Origin: Cladorrhinum sp. PSN259 | Lineage: Eukaryota; Ascomycota; Sordariomycetes; Sordariales; Podosporaceae | Length of the DNA: 64,000 nt | Reading direction: 5' to 3' | Assembly (NCBI GenBank): GCA_033725935.1 | Contig: MU867123.1 | Span: forward strand, 124,001-188,000 | In this document: in pieces, positions 1-12,448 of the stretch | Numbering within the stretch: the first letter of the stretch is position 1 | Layout of the letters: each line of letters starts with the position of its first letter | The notes under the pieces: generated by a model | What the model was told of the DNA's origin: nothing | The model's database searches: none | The model's input: the letters and a program-made list of their open reading frames with translations, nothing else | Translations under genes and position numbers: made by a program

Positions 1-229
1 ACGATCTGGCACTCTGAGGTTTCTGATCCAAGAGCAGAGAGTGCCTAGTCAGCACAAGTTGTCCCCTTTCCAAAACGTTGTTGACGTTGGGGTTGGACGA
101 ACCGGATCTGAGGGTTGAGCCTTCAACCGTAGCACCGGGCTTCAGGAAATTCACAAACCTGGATTTCCCCGAGCCTGTCATGCCCATGACCAGTATTATC
201 GATGCTTCGCCGTCACCGTCGGTATCCAT
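1..229 (-). CDS. P-loop G-domain protein, N-terminal fragment cut by window edge
   Basis: The minus strand opens with an ATG at 229 and reads through a glycine-rich P-loop of the form GMTGSGKS about 17 residues in. This is the Walker A/G1 motif of the AIG1-like and dynamin-like 'G domain' proteins common in filamentous fungi, so NTP (probably GTP) binding is expected. The next in-frame upstream codons meet a TGA, which fixes 229 as the start. I infer one intron at 45-102 (GTTCGT donor, GCTGAC branch site, TAG acceptor). Exons 229-103 and 44-1 then join in frame. Everything after about 57 residues lies outside the window, so the family assignment rests on the P-loop alone. It is divergent from the Hsp70-like gene at 750, with about 520 bp of shared 5' sequence. 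Confidence 0.6.
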   Translation of the reverse strand, partial: MDTDGDGEASIILVMGMTGSGKSRFVNFLKPGATVEGSTLRSGSSNPNVNNVLERGQLVLTRHSLLLDQKPQSARS

Positions 230-749
230 TATTGCCAATGGTGCTTTGTCGTGCTGCCGTTGCGATCTGGATTGGGGGCCAGCAAGCCCTCCGCATCAAA
301 ACACCGGACCTGGTTCGGGATTCAACGCCATTTTATGCTGGTTGTGAAGGGACGAGCCGACCCATAATTCTGTTAATGCCACGGGTGAGGTAGGTCTTGG
401 ACAGGGCCTGCTTCGTCACACCAGCACGCCGCAGCAGCCTGCATGCTGAACGGGCTAGTGATGTGCCGCGGCCGCACCGCATGTGGCCAGAACTGACAGG
501 GGTTCCAGTCTAATAACCTGACCTGAAAAAGCAGCCTTGGGCGAAATTCCGATTCCCAGATGCGTACATGCCTGACGTGTGCGAATAATGCAACAGATCG
601 GGAATGGGCATGATCTGTCTGCCGTGGCTCACACCTTGTAGATGTGCGGGGTTTATCACCTCCTCATCACACCCCCAGTTCAAGGTTGGAAAGGCACCTG
701 GCAGAAATATCCAAACCCCCCCCCACTGGCACTGGCAGTTCTCGAGATC

Positions 750-3426
750 ATGGCATCAACTCTCTGCTTCGGCATAGACTTTGGGACCACGTGAGTACCG
801 GGACCAACTCCGGCTTTTGAAATCGAGACCCATCTGACAAATCCAACAGCTTCTCGGGTGTAGCATGGGCGTGGTCTGGCCAGCCGCATGATATCAACAT
901 TGTGACGAGCTGGCCCAGTAAGCTCTATGGGAACTCTGACCGGGAGAAAACTCCAACCGAGGTCGACATTGGGACGACACCAGAGGGCACCAGACGGGTA
1001 AACTGGGGATACGATGTGCCAACCGAAGCTGAACCCCTCCGGTGGTTCAAGCTCCTGCTCGTGGACGAGGATCAGCTCCAGCCGCATCTGGCCAAGTCTG
1101 AGCAATTGAAACAAGCTCGGCAGAGAATCGAGAGGGAGGGCCTCCAGCCGGTCCAGGCTGTTGCATTGTACCTGAGGGAGCTGTGGAACCACACACTCGA
1201 GCACGTCAGGAGAACACTGAGAGACGCAGTAGACGAATGCCCATTCCATATCGTCCTTACCGTGCCGGCCATCTGGAAAGATGATGCGCGGAAGAAGATG
1301 GAAGAAGCTGCCCGCCAGGCAGGGCTCCTTGACCCGCGTCCCTGCGGAAAGACCACGATGCAGCTGCTCTCGGAGCCAGAGGCCGGTGCCATCTCCACCT
1401 TTGCCACAATGGAAGGCCGACCTGATATCCATGAAGGAGATGCAATGGTTGTTGTGGATGCCGGCGGCGGCACCGTTGTAAGTTGGAACAGGTTCAGAGT
1501 CGGAATGCTAGGTTTACATTGTGCTAATCTCTTGCAATTATTCAGGACTTGATTAGTTACAAGGTTGACTCTCTCAATCCCTTTGTGTTGAGCGAGTGTG
1601 CCGAAGGGACAGGTACGTTTCGCCGTGTTTCCCTGGTCGTCACGGGCTTAGAGTGAAAGCATGTAGCACTAACCTGGGGGCTCTGCAATTATCATCAGGG
1701 GGGTTGTGCGGAGCTGTATTCCTTGACCAGGATTTCAAGCGCTGGCTCCAACAACGTCTATCCTCGGTCTGGGAAAACGTGCCGGCCAAGGACTTCAAAC
1801 GAATGATTCACGAAGCGTGGGAGCACGGGATAAAACAGGAATTCGACGGCAATGACAAGGAATTTACCATTCCTCTGCCTTACTCGTGCGCATCCCGGCT
1901 CAACAGGTCCGACATAACGCTCAAGAGGTACTGTTGTCGCACTACGTGTAAAGCTCTTCAGTATTGAGGCTAATAACAAGTCATGATTCACGGTACCAGT
2001 GGACATCTCATCGATATCTTTGATAACGTCATTACTCAGATCGAAACACTTGTTGGGCAGCAAATACGGGCCGTCAAGAAGCGACTTGGGAAGCCGCCCA
2101 AGGTATGTGACGACCCTTCATAGACCCATGACGACTTGTCGTATTCCGCCCGAACCCTCGTGTGCTTACTTGATTACTGGTACTGCTAGTACATCATACT
2201 TGTCGGTGGCTTTGGCCGCTGCAGATACCTTCGGGTCAGTCTCGAAGGGACATATGCGAGGAGCACAACCAAGGTGATACAAGGCACCGGGCCAACTCCG
2301 TATGATCAACCACCACCCAAAGCCGCATCGGACGGCTGGAATCACCCTGCCTTGGCTGACATTTTTTTTTTTTTTTGGGAATACCTAGTTGGACAGCAGT
2401 CTGCCGTGGAGCTGTGATTCACGCTCTTATTACAGGAGGATGCTCGGCAAGTCCCGCCGTTCAGGTCTCGACTCGGATTTCTCGAGCAAATTACGGAATC
2501 GCGCGGAGTACTCCATTCATTCCTGGGACGCACCACCAGGACGACAGATACACGTGCCCGTATGAGGGCATCGAGAAGGCGCGGGGTCAGATGAAATGGT
2601 ATGTGTTGAGGGTATGTAGACTTTGACAAAGACCCTCCTCACCGAAGCCGGAATAAAAGGGCTGGGGAACTGTGATGCTAATTTATTATTATTATTGCAT
2701 TCTAAAATCTAGGGATACGAAACTTCAAAATTGGCCCCCAAATCGTTCAAATTCTGCCAGTACTACGATATCGACGAGCCTCCTCCGCCTCTGTTCCCCA
2801 CAGTCGAGACAGACCTGTTCACTAGCACCGACAAGACTGCACCATCGAGACTTCACGGTTCCAAAACCATCAAGCGGCTCGATAGCATCAAGTTTGTCTG
2901 TCCAGTGTCGTTCTGGGAGCTTCCAGTCATGACGAACGACTCTGGGAAAAGCTCCCGATGTCTCACTTTCCAACTCAGCATGACCACAGACGGATCGTCG
3001 GCAAACTTTGAAGTCTTTCCGGCGGAGGAACTCGTAAGCGGATTCTCGCGCCTGTCGACACGGTTTTCCATCGGTCAGAAAACAATCGACGTCGAGCATG
3101 ACGAGTTGGCGGTTCAGGAGCCCGAGCCCACTGCTGCTGCTGCTGCTGCTGCAAAGCCAGCGGTATCACCGACTCCTGGAGCCCGTCTCCGGAGGAGCAA
3201 ACTCAACTTGGCATCCTCGACAGACCCTTTGTCCCCACCACGAACGGGTTCTCCATTCGACACTAGGACATCCAATCCTCGGATACTACCGGAGGAGGGC
3301 CCGGGCGGCGAGAACTTACGTCGGCCAATGCGGCCGCGGAGCAGTATTCTCTATCAAATGCCGTCCGCGTTGCCTCATATTGCCGAAAAAAGGGTCGACC
3401 TTCGTCGCCAGATGGATGGGCTGTAG
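750..3426 (+). CDS. Hsp70-like ATPase (actin/Hsp70 fold), multi-exon
   Basis: Eight exons are inferred: 750-790, 850-1477, 1546-1612, 1699-1927, 2000-2102, 2190-2299, 2389-2611 and 2713-3426. The first splice restores the phosphate-1 loop (GIDFGTTFSGVAWA), the second exon ends in phosphate-2 (VVDAGGGTV), exon 4 reads EGTGGLCGAVF across its junction, and exon 6 carries the adenosine motif (LVGGFG.CRYL). These are the nucleotide-binding signatures of the fungal Hsp70-like family, which lacks the canonical substrate-binding domain and is not a housekeeping chaperone. The WTAVCRGAVI stretch is recovered only by splicing out a T15 tract at 2372-2386. The C-terminal part has an alanine run encoded by a CTG-type microsatellite (about 3131-3152), followed by a proline/serine-rich tail not typical of the family, so the last exon boundary is less certain. 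Function in the cell is unknown. Confidence 0.8.
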
Positions 3427-4170
3427 TCACGGTGGGTACGGAAACACGGATATGAAAACCCCAGGGAAGCACAGGCATGAATTTGAGCTGGCAGTTCCCC
3501 AAGGTATATAGAATCTCACCTGTTAGTAATAATCCTTTGTAGCCTTCAAGAAGCCAGTGACTACGCCCTAGCCCTTCTAGGCGCACCCTCAACGGCTGCC
3601 CTCCGCCGTTCTCACTAATTCTTACCCCTTACATATACCCAGCCACGTCGTATACAGGCTTCCAACTTGTTCAAAGTACCTCGAAATCGCGCCTTGGCAC
3701 AGCCCAGTTTTTGGCACCCTTTCGTAACGCCCCCCCCCCCCCCCCCTCCCCCCCTTCGGTCGGACAACAAAGCTGGCTGGCTAGCAAAAATCACGCAGGT
3801 CGGCCGGATAAAGCGGGTTCCAGCCAAGTGAGCAAGGCGGCTTTGCATAGTTCAGTGGTTTCTTGGCAATGGAATAGGCTTCTGCCACTGCAGAAGCCTT
3901 CCCAGCCCCTCGCTGCACTCCCGAATCCGTGGGCTTGCATAGGCATACCCATGGGCTTCTCACGTCGAATCAAATGTGCTGAGAACACATCATGTGAGCG
4001 CCACCCCCTCACGCTTTGCCACGTTCTACGACATGAAACTTGGGTGCATGACGGGCAGTGAGGTGGCATGCTACCTGTCTGCTCTCATTCGCAAATAACA
4101 ATCCGCCCATCGTAAAGAAAGAGTATCAAACTTAACTCTTGACTCCAGAAATCCGATTCTGTTTTACACC
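3427..4170. other. intergenic spacer with C-rich homopolymer
   Basis: No convincing gene is visible. The notable element is a run of 17 C, one T and 7 C at 3730-3754. The last part is the presumed promoter and 5' leader of the HET-type gene starting at 4171. Confidence 0.5.
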
Positions 4171-6595
4171 ATGGCCGACATTATCAGAAACTTCAGTTCA
4201 GCTCAAGAAGCAGTATTTTCTGGCGGAGATGTCGACATTCAGGCAGTGCTTCAGGAACTCCTTCGAGACCACATCGATGAGGTTCTCGATATCAACCCAC
4301 TTTCACCATCGAGTGGACCAGCATTGGACCTAGAGTCTTCTCGTCTTCTGGCTCAAAGAACAGGCAATGCTCTGCGGCAAGATGGTGATGTTCTTTGCGC
4401 AGAGCTGTGGGAAGCTGCCCTTCGGTTGAGTCGCGATTTGCCGGTCGACGATTCAGGGCCTATTAACACCTTCTTGTGCAATGCTGCCCAGATTTTCACC
4501 AGCGACAGTACAGACAAAGCAGAAGCTTTCAAGGTTCACTTGGAAAGGGTCTTGCTAGGTTTGTCTCGAAGGCGATGGTACGGCGGAGAAGAGCCCCCCC
4601 CCCCCCCCCCCGACGGATACAACCCAAAGCCTTGCCTCAATAACATGCGACGAGCCATGCCTCACACTCTACATCAGGGACACAGAAGTTACTCTGAAAT
4701 TCCATGACATCTTGTCGACATTTTGGTAATCTCGGGAATCTCGGCTTGACACAACCTGTCACGCATGCGAGCAACCAATTGTTAACGAGCCCCCAATTCG
4801 AACTATCTCACATGTGAGCCCATCTTCTGAGATGGTTCCGGGACTGCACGCGCGGATAATCAATCGACACTTTTCTTGTCTCAAGGCCACAAACATGAAT
4901 TGGATCCCAGTTTCTCACGTGTGGGAAGACTCGATTCGGACGGCCAATCAATCAAAGACACACCATGACGAAGCCGCTCTCACCTTGCTCAAGACTTTGG
5001 AGGCGCTCCTCGACGCCTCGGTGGAGGCTTACGAGCCCAACACCGAATTCTGGCACGACTATTTCAGCGTCCCTCAATGGGACAGAGTCGCTCAAGAGTC
5101 ATTGCTTCTTCTCATCCCCCGCATATACCACGATGCACAGGAAATCCTCATCCACATGTCAGACCTCCCCGGCGGATATATCATGATGCTGATGCGCGAC
5201 GGGCCATCAGAGTTCTCTGCCACCACGGCACTTCGCTTCATGCCGGCTTTGCAAACCCTGTGCTCATCACAGTGGATGGAGAGGATGTGGGTGTTACTCG
5301 AGTACTCTCTCTGCCGCAAGGCATGCGTCATGGACAAGTCCGATTACATATGGCGAACCCCTGACTTCAGGAGCAGCGGAGAAGGTATGCGTGATAGTTT
5401 TACGAGCACTGTTCGAAATGGGCACGCCATCCTCATTGGTCTTTTCCGTCACGCAAAGTCGTTTGCCAGCCGCCTCAAGGACGGGTTCCTTGCAGGTCTC
5501 ACTGATAAGCAGCAGGAACCACAAAATCTCTGTCTAGGGGAAGCGCTGGAGTTGATTGCAAGGACAAAGTGTCAGGTTTTTCGAGACAGATTCCTTGCTA
5601 TTAATATGATCCTATATAGAAACCTTCCACCCAGACCTGAAGTCACGATTCCTGATTCGGCAGTAGAGGCCTGTCGATGGGTGTGGGAAACTGCCTTGAG
5701 GAACGGCGATTTCTCACCTTTGCTCCTGCAGCCGCGAGAGCTGCAACAAGAATCCAATCCACCCATGGGAACGCCTTCCTGGTTAGCAGGGCACAACGAC
5801 TTGACAGCTGCAGGATGGGACTTGGGGAGCCAGCGAGCACCGTCCCAGTACCCCATAAAGTTCACGGATCGTGGGACCATTGAAACCCAACTCGACTTCG
5901 TTGGCAAGATCGAAAAGGTTCACTATCTCGACCCAGAGGAGTTGGGAGAGGTGGAGGGCGTCGAGGCTGCCATTGCCATCCTGTGTTCGTTGCATCGTGA
6001 TAGCACCACGAGGCTGCCCGCTGCGGAGCTTGTCGACGGTCTGAATCGGATATTCCCATTCGACACAATTCACACAACCATGGCCAGGATAATGGCAAAC
6101 TTGGTCTACACTTTGGAAGGGCGGCAGGCACAGGACCGTAGATTCACCTACAGACTGGACAGATGCATCGAAGAGTACCTGTCGGCGCCCCCACGAAGCA
6201 TACAACGACGCTATGTTGCCCAGAGGGTCACACAACTCCTCAGGTACGACACCCACATAGCAGGCAACATTTCAGCCGAGGTTACCAGGCTTACCAAATC
6301 GAGACATATTGCCCGTTCCCGACGGAAAAGGGGAGCCGACGCCAATGGGGAACCAATCTGCGCAGTACGATGCCCGGAGGCCGCTTGTCGAGCTCTGACT
6401 GTCTTTCGACTCGACTTGCGGGAAAACGCAAAAGTTGGAGATGGACTCTACAGATTTCCTGGTCTTTCCTATAGCGAGACGGTAGAAAATTGCGTGGGTT
6501 TGGTAATTGATGATGGGGGGCGGATTACAGGGAGAATGCTATATGGGCCACCAAGATGCGGTTGTCAGACCACGCAAACGGTAGAGATACGGTGA
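4171..6595 (+). CDS. HET-domain protein, reading frame interrupted at an 18-C tract
   Basis: The ATG at 4171 has a strong context (ACACCATGG). The first exon codes a helical leader, then enters 18 consecutive C (4594-4611). Past the tract the coding signal continues in a frame one base over, up to 4725. An intron at 4726-4818 (GTAATC donor, TGAG acceptor) joins to 4819-6595. The distal part carries HET-type signatures in order: WIPVSHVWEDS, FWHDYFSVPQWD, IPRIYHDAQE and QWMERMWVLLEYS. HET domains trigger cell death in vegetative incompatibility, and many family members have no known partner. Either the C count is one base off (sequencing or strain variation), or the gene is frameshifted, or the tract is in an unrecognised intron. 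The distal exon alone codes about 590 residues without a stop, which argues against long-standing decay. Confidence 0.7.
4594..4611 (+). repeat. 18-base C homopolymer inside the HET gene
   Basis: Eighteen consecutive C follow GAG and precede GACGG. In the frame of the 4171 ATG this codes six prolines and then hits a stop 32 codons after the tract. With one C fewer the reading frame stays open to the next splice donor. Confidence 0.9.
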
Positions 6596-8447
6596 TTTTG
6601 AGAAATAAGACGAGCTATTGCTGTAATCTCTGGTAGCATCTTTATTTCCAACCAAGGGAACTTCACATGTCATCGTTTCGCCTTCAATGTCCGCTACTAC
6701 CCCTGTATGTGAACAAATGGACACTGCTGACAGTAGCTATCTATGCCTAGCCTCGACGCCTGGCTATTCTTCATACCCTCCCGTTAATCAATCCCTAATT
6801 GCGGTAATCTTAATTAGTTTTATCTGGATCTTTTCTGAAATAATTTCGAATTTAAGAAAAAAAAAATTTTTTTTTTTACGGTAAGCGAAAGAAAGAAGGG
6901 AGAATATCGAAAGTATAAAAAAAGCAAGTTAGAGAAAGAAGGCTATATTTATGAGAGAGCCTCTTCACACTATGCGAATTGTCACATCCCACAATGTATA
7001 CATCGCACAGACCATTTGGATGTACCTTTCCCTCTTCCAATTTACTCCGTCATCGACGTTTTAACACAGCCATCGCAACCAGATATAGCAGTAATGAACA
7101 TACGTACAAAGAATCTATCAACTGCTATAACATCCACTTTTTTCCCAGGCTTTTGACACTCGCTAAGCAAGCTAAATCCTCCAAATGCGGGTGCTTACAG
7201 TGCCCCTATTCACAGTTGACCAGCTATATTACGCGCATTCAAAACGCAGCCGTAGTCAAGGTCGGTAGCGATATTGTAGGTGGGAGGTGGAAGAAAGAGA
7301 GTCTTCTAAGGTCGGAAAAGTATTTATTAGCGTTTGGTGGTAAAAAAGGCTTCTTGAATATTACGGTACATGCAGGCAATTGATCAATGTCGCTTCTTAT
7401 AGTCAAGGTTAGGGATATGTATGCGGCACATTGCGGGATGTGACAATTCGCATAGTGTGAAGAGGCTCTCTCATATTTATACTACGGGTATATTAGGCTA
7501 TACGAATAAGGCAATTCTAATATAGCGCTATACCCGATCCGGAGGTGCGCTAAACCACGGCGGGCGTAATAGCGTATTCTATTATATATATAAAAATTAT
7601 AAAAAATGTATAAAAAAAAGAAGACATAACACAAAAACATGCTCAACTGAATCTAAAGTGTATTGAGACTTTTAAGTCAATGTATAATTTCTCAGCTTAA
7701 TACTCATAAAAAATACGAGGAAAAAAAAAAAAAAAAAAAAAAAGGGCGGCTCAAAAGTATCTTACAGAAATGATCTGTCTTTCTCTTCTTTTTCCCTTTC
7801 TTTATCTAGCTCGTTTTCCATCAGTAAGTGTTATTTGGCCTAAGAACAGTACCTAATAATGTCGAAGAAACAATATAATCTCTACTACTCAGTCATATCA
7901 GACTAACAAACGAACAAAGGATTGGATCATGGAAGTGTGTGTACGCGATGGATGGCCAAGCAGGCTGCCTAGCATATACCCCTTGATGTCCCGAAAGACC
8001 TAAACATACTTGACACCCACCCAAGCAGATTACACCCAGATGCCATACATAGAAACTAATGAAACTTTGGAAGTTGGACAAACCACACTGTGTTCACTCC
8101 ACCTTTGCCGCGTGTTTCGGGGGTTCACGGTCCTGTCGTCCCAACTGATGTTACTATACTTTCTCCATCTTGCAGAAGCTCCATCTTCATTTACAGCATA
8201 ATCTTCCTTCTTGGAATCATCGTAACAGTCTTGGCAGGTTTGGGTTATAAGAGATTTCAAAAGGTTATCGGCAGATGACGGTTTTCAAGAACTGTGTCTG
8301 TACTGTATTTGGGTATCTATTTCTCTGCGCGCAGTTTCATCATCTCCTTAAATTTTTCTCCAGGTCGTCACTCGTATATTTTAATCCTCCGTCCATTCTT
8401 TATTCATCTCTCTACAGATCATCTCATTTCCACAGCAACCATCCTCC
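6596..8447. other. AT-rich intergenic spacer containing a MITE-like element
   Basis: This stretch between the HET gene and the MATE gene is strongly AT-rich, with poly-A/T runs (an A tract of more than 20 at about 7720-7743). No ORF shows family similarity. The only structured feature is the inverted-repeat element at 6953-7472. A short frame at 8090-8278 has a hydrophobic stretch but no other support. Confidence 0.6.
6953..7472. mobile_element. 520-bp terminal-inverted-repeat element (hAT-like MITE)
   Basis: The two ends are inverted copies. The first 38 bases from 6953 match the reverse complement of the bases ending at 7472 exactly, and the match extends to about 45 bp with one mismatch. 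The termini begin GAGAGAGCCTCTTCAC. The bases immediately outside are a perfect 8-bp direct repeat, ATATTTAT, at 6945-6952 and 7473-7480. An 8-bp target duplication is the signature of hAT-superfamily transposases. The interior has no transposase, so this is a non-autonomous copy. The intact target duplication and near-identical ends suggest a recent insertion. Confidence 0.85.
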
Positions 8448-10632
8448 TTAAACGGAAGCAAACTTAGCCTCAGATGTCACATCCTCAGACTTCATTCTAG
8501 CCTCAGCCTGAGCCACAGCGCTCTCCCAGTCGGAATTGAAGAGGTAAACAAGTTCAAGTGCCGAGACCCTATAACCTTGTCAGCCACAACAGCTCTCAGT
8601 CAGAAATTACGATAACAAAAATCTTACACAGCAAGTCCAACTGTCAACCCAGTCCACAATCCACTCAACTTCCAGCCAAGTGCAAAGGCCGTCGACAGAG
8701 AAATTGGCAACGCAATACAGTAGTACGAAAACAGATTGGCGTAACCCCCAATAGCCTGCCGGCCAACACCACGCAGAATACCGTGGGAGACAGCCGCCAA
8801 TGCATCAAAAATCTGCATGAGGGCGCACACAAGAATAACCTGCTTGGCAATACCAACAACTTCATCATCATCGGTAAAAATTCGCGGGATTGTCTCGTTC
8901 AGGGTGGCGAAGAGTGTAAGATTGAAAAGGCCAACAAAGACACCGGCCACGATAGCCACTCTGGCTGTAACGCGAGCAGCATCACTTAAGTGAGCTCCGA
9001 TGAGATTGGCTACACGGGTCGATGTTGCAATGGCAAGCGGGAAGGGGATGTTGAAAGAGGTCGAGGTAACAGTGACGAGAATGCTCTGTGCGGCCAGCTG
9101 TGCGGTACCGAACTGGCCGGCAGCAATGGTAAGGATCTCCAGCACGGAGAACTGGGCTTCGATCATGATCATTCCGGGAAGCGCCAGCTTGATCATTGGT
9201 CCTACTCGAGGTCAGCAATCTTTGATCACTCGGCTTAGAGATATCCGGTAATTCTTACCCCAGTTACTAAACGCCTTCTTGCTCAGCCCATTCCAACACT
9301 GAGCCCCATCAACATACCGAACATAGACCACCAACAGAAGTGGCAGCAAGTTCTGAGTAATGGCCATGGCGAGAGCGGCTCCGGCAAAGTGCCAGTCAAA
9401 TTTGAACACGAACAGATAGTTCATCAGGAAGCTCAAGGGTGCACCGATCAAGAGTGCATATGTCGTAGCGTGGAACAATCCCTGGGACTGAACGAATCGC
9501 TTTCCACTCTCCAAAGCGGCCACTCCGGGCATTCCAAGAATCAGGAAACGCAAGAAGAGGGCAGCAAGGGCTGCAGTTTCTTGGTCGGGGACCATTGAGG
9601 CAAGGATTGGCTCTGAGAACCACCAAAGCACCGCAATGGGGATCATGAGAATCCAAAGCAACCATGTCATGCGTTGGGCTTGAAGACCAACGAGGTGCTT
9701 GTGGCCGGAGCCGTACGCCTGGGCGCACAGGGTATCGAGACAGGTTGCTAGACCTTGAACCGGAACGTAGCAGGTGATACTCGCGGTCATGGTAGCCACT
9801 GTGACGAGAGTTAAGAGTTAGCATCCATCATGCCTACAATCCTGGCAGAACACTCACAGTTGACAGCAGCCAGCTCAACCATTCCCAATCTTCCAACAGT
9901 TAAAACACTTCCAACGGTGACCGAGTAATGAAGTAGAAAGGCAACAATAAGTGGTGCGGCATATTGAACCAAGGTCTGGGCCTCTCTCTGCCAGGTCGTC
10001 TTGATGGCTTGGGCTGCCACGGCATCTTCGAAGCGCTCAACGATCTCCTCGGGCGGTGGGGTGGGCAATGACTCTTCTTCTAATGCTAACGCGGGGTCGC
10101 CAAGCAGTGGTGTCGTCTCTGCAACAGTCTCTTGAAAGATAGGCTCTGGGTCCTCATGGTCCTTGACCCTGGTGCTGAAGATACGACGGTAGATGCGCAA
10201 GATTACATTGTTGCGTTGGGATCGGGGGTGCCTGGGCGGGATGATGGCGTTATCACGCAGCAAGTCTGCTTCGGCGCGGAGGGAGTCTTCGACCTCTCTT
10301 GGGTTGGGCACAGGTCGATCAATGCCTTGGATGGCTATGGTCGAGTATCCAGATCCAAATGCGACGCCGTTGGGATGGAAAGCGAGTTTGGCATCCGCTA
10401 TGTGGAGTTGATCTGAGTCGGAATCGGAGTCGGAAGGGTGATTTCCCTGGTCATCTTCGGAAGAGCATTCGGCGATGTCTCTGGACAAGATCTCACGTAC
10501 AAAGGGGGATGTTGCGAGGAAGGATGGTGGTAAGGGCAAGCTCTCTGGAAGAAACTCTGCCAAAATGGATTGGCGACGGCCTTGGGGCCTGCCATGGATG
10601 GGTTGTGGGTCAGAACTGTGGGAGTTGTCCAT
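8448..10632 (-). CDS. MATE-family multidrug/toxin extrusion transporter
   Basis: Four exons splice to 669 residues: 10632-9858, 9798-9259, 9201-8628 and 8568-8448, with GT-AG introns of about 56-60 bp. About 225 hydrophilic, acidic and serine-rich residues precede the membrane part, as in fungal MATE proteins. The transporter body then shows about 12 hydrophobic segments, with family features such as LDTLCAQAYGSG early in the first half, a repeated LPGM..E in the second half, and the internal two-fold repeat expected of MATE. Such proteins exchange cations (H+ or Na+) for organic substrates at plasma or vacuolar membranes; the substrate cannot be read from sequence. The last exon is inferred from a TTATAG acceptor and restores a charged C-terminal tail ending at a TAA. 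Confidence 0.88.
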
Positions 10633-12079
10633 CGGGACAAGGGAAGGTGCAAATGAGACCTGGAAGGTGATTTTCTGGGGAAGTTGCTTCCAAGATTAAA
10701 GTTGTTCCGGGCTATTTGTCGGTCAAGGATGTCAGGTTCTGAAGAGTTATTTCTGATGATCGAGGGCAACTGCCAAGGATCAAGGCAAAGCAAACAAAGT
10801 AAAATATTCGTTTGAGACAGCATGATGACATCGACTGTGGCACAGAAAAAGTCTGGAGATCGCCCAGCGTTGCAAGTGATCGGCCATCAGGGTCCGACCA
10901 GGCTCCAGTTCCACCTGCACCTTCCATCATTATTTTGAGTCTTCATCGCTGCGTCGTCGTCGTCGTGATCTTTCACATTCATGCGGGGCAAAAGATAAGG
11001 GCATTCTTGGCGAATGCGGTACAACCACACAGCTGGTTCTGATGGTGGGTTCATCCGAGAATATAATTGGTCTCGAACGAAAAGCGGTGTCCAAAAATTA
11101 AGAAAAATATCTTCACCGACCAAGGAAAGTTGGCACTCACGGCGCTCCAACAGGGATTTGGAATGACATGCGTGCAACCGTCTTATCATTGTGTGAAATG
11201 ATTGGGTGCCTCTCAACCGTCTTCGCCTCTGATCTGCTTCAATGGTTGTTGACAGTGACGCAGATAACGTGCAGCCATCCCACCCATCAAACGGCCACCA
11301 GTGACATCATTTCCAAACCATTGACCAACCACGGAGCTTTGCGCACCCCAACGCAACCATTGCTGGGAGGATTTGTTCCGAGTTGTGTGTCCTTGATGAT
11401 TACCGACGGTGCATCATCCGGTCGTTTGCATTTATCATTTTTTCAGCTCATTCCTGCATATGCTGCAGAGAGATAAAACAACAAATATTCAAAAAGCTTC
11501 TCTTTAACTCCTTTGGGTATACACTGTCGTCATTGCATAAATTCATCTCAGCATCCCTCCATGCAAGTCAGAAAAGTTTTTCTACTTCCGTTTGTATGCT
11601 GAAACAATGTGAGACTGAGACATATGTCATCATTAATTTGTAGTAATGCTGCGTTGTTTTCTGGCAGGCAAAATTATATCTCTAGATATCATTTAATTGG
11701 GAGGAATATTCGGGCCACGCATATTCACCGATTTTACCTCCTCAAACCCCTATCGACATGAGGACATTTCTTCTCAGTATCCAATGCTCCCATTGCCAGG
11801 CATATCTGGATGTCGGAGCCATATAATGCTGGAAGGTCAAGCTGCATACTTGGAAGGCACCTGCTGGTCAGGAGTTTATAGGATGAGATTCACGGTTGGT
11901 GATGATCTTGAGCGGCACTAAATTGTCTCAGATTCCAGGGTTAATCTTCAGGACACAGAAGGGCAATTCCAGGTAGCATGGGCGCCTACCTTGCTCCGAG
12001 TCTAACTCCGTGCACAACTTGGAAGTCTCTTTTTATATATCGGAGATTACCTTCTGCAAACTGCTGAGATACTGATCTT
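10633..12079. other. intergenic, turning AT-rich to the right
   Basis: The MATE gene promoter lies at the left. From about 11,400 the sequence is AT-rich with no ORF having family similarity. I see no gene. Confidence 0.5.
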
Positions 12080-12361
12080 TCACACAAACGCAGCCTCCAA
12101 AACATTATAAACACCCTCCACCTTCCTCCACTCAAGCTTCTGAGGCGTAAGCGGGAGCTTCAACTGCGTACCAGGCCGTCCACTGTTCCTCGCGGCATGC
12201 GTCAACCTGTCGATATTCTCACAGCTCAGCCTAGCCTCCTTTTCCTAGCCGACCTCGCGGTGCTCCACGACGCTCAGCTCAGTCCCCCTCCTCGTGTCCA
12301 AACAAACAAGCGCATGGCCCAGCGGCGTCTCAACCTTGAGAATGCTCAGCCCGCTCAGAAA
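12080..12361 (-). pseudogene. decayed gene fragment with one internal stop
   Basis: On the minus strand one frame reads about 92 codons to a TGA at 12082-12080. It has protein-like composition (for example KLEWRKVEGVYNVLE near the end) but is broken by a single TAG about 40 codons in. There is no start codon or recognisable domain. It sits in AT-rich, gene-poor DNA. I read it as a relic of an unidentified gene. A shadow frame by chance is the alternative. Confidence 0.3.
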
Positions 12362-12448
12362 CAGTGCTCTTTTTCACCGTGCCCAAGATTTAAGACTTGA
12401 GATTTACAACACCATTGTCCTATTGGCATTATACTATTCTTCTACTAT

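Noticed and set aside
680..1432. 250-codon minus-strand frame opposite the Hsp70-like gene
   Set aside because: It is the antisense shadow of exon 2, which has clear Hsp70 motifs on the plus strand.
6979..7383. 134-codon frame inside the 520-bp inverted-repeat element
   Set aside because: It has no transposase motifs, begins within the terminal repeat, and is readily explained as an open frame by chance in a MITE.
8090..8278. Small frame with one hydrophobic segment
   Set aside because: AT-rich region, no signal or conserved flank; short hydrophobic frames are common in such DNA.
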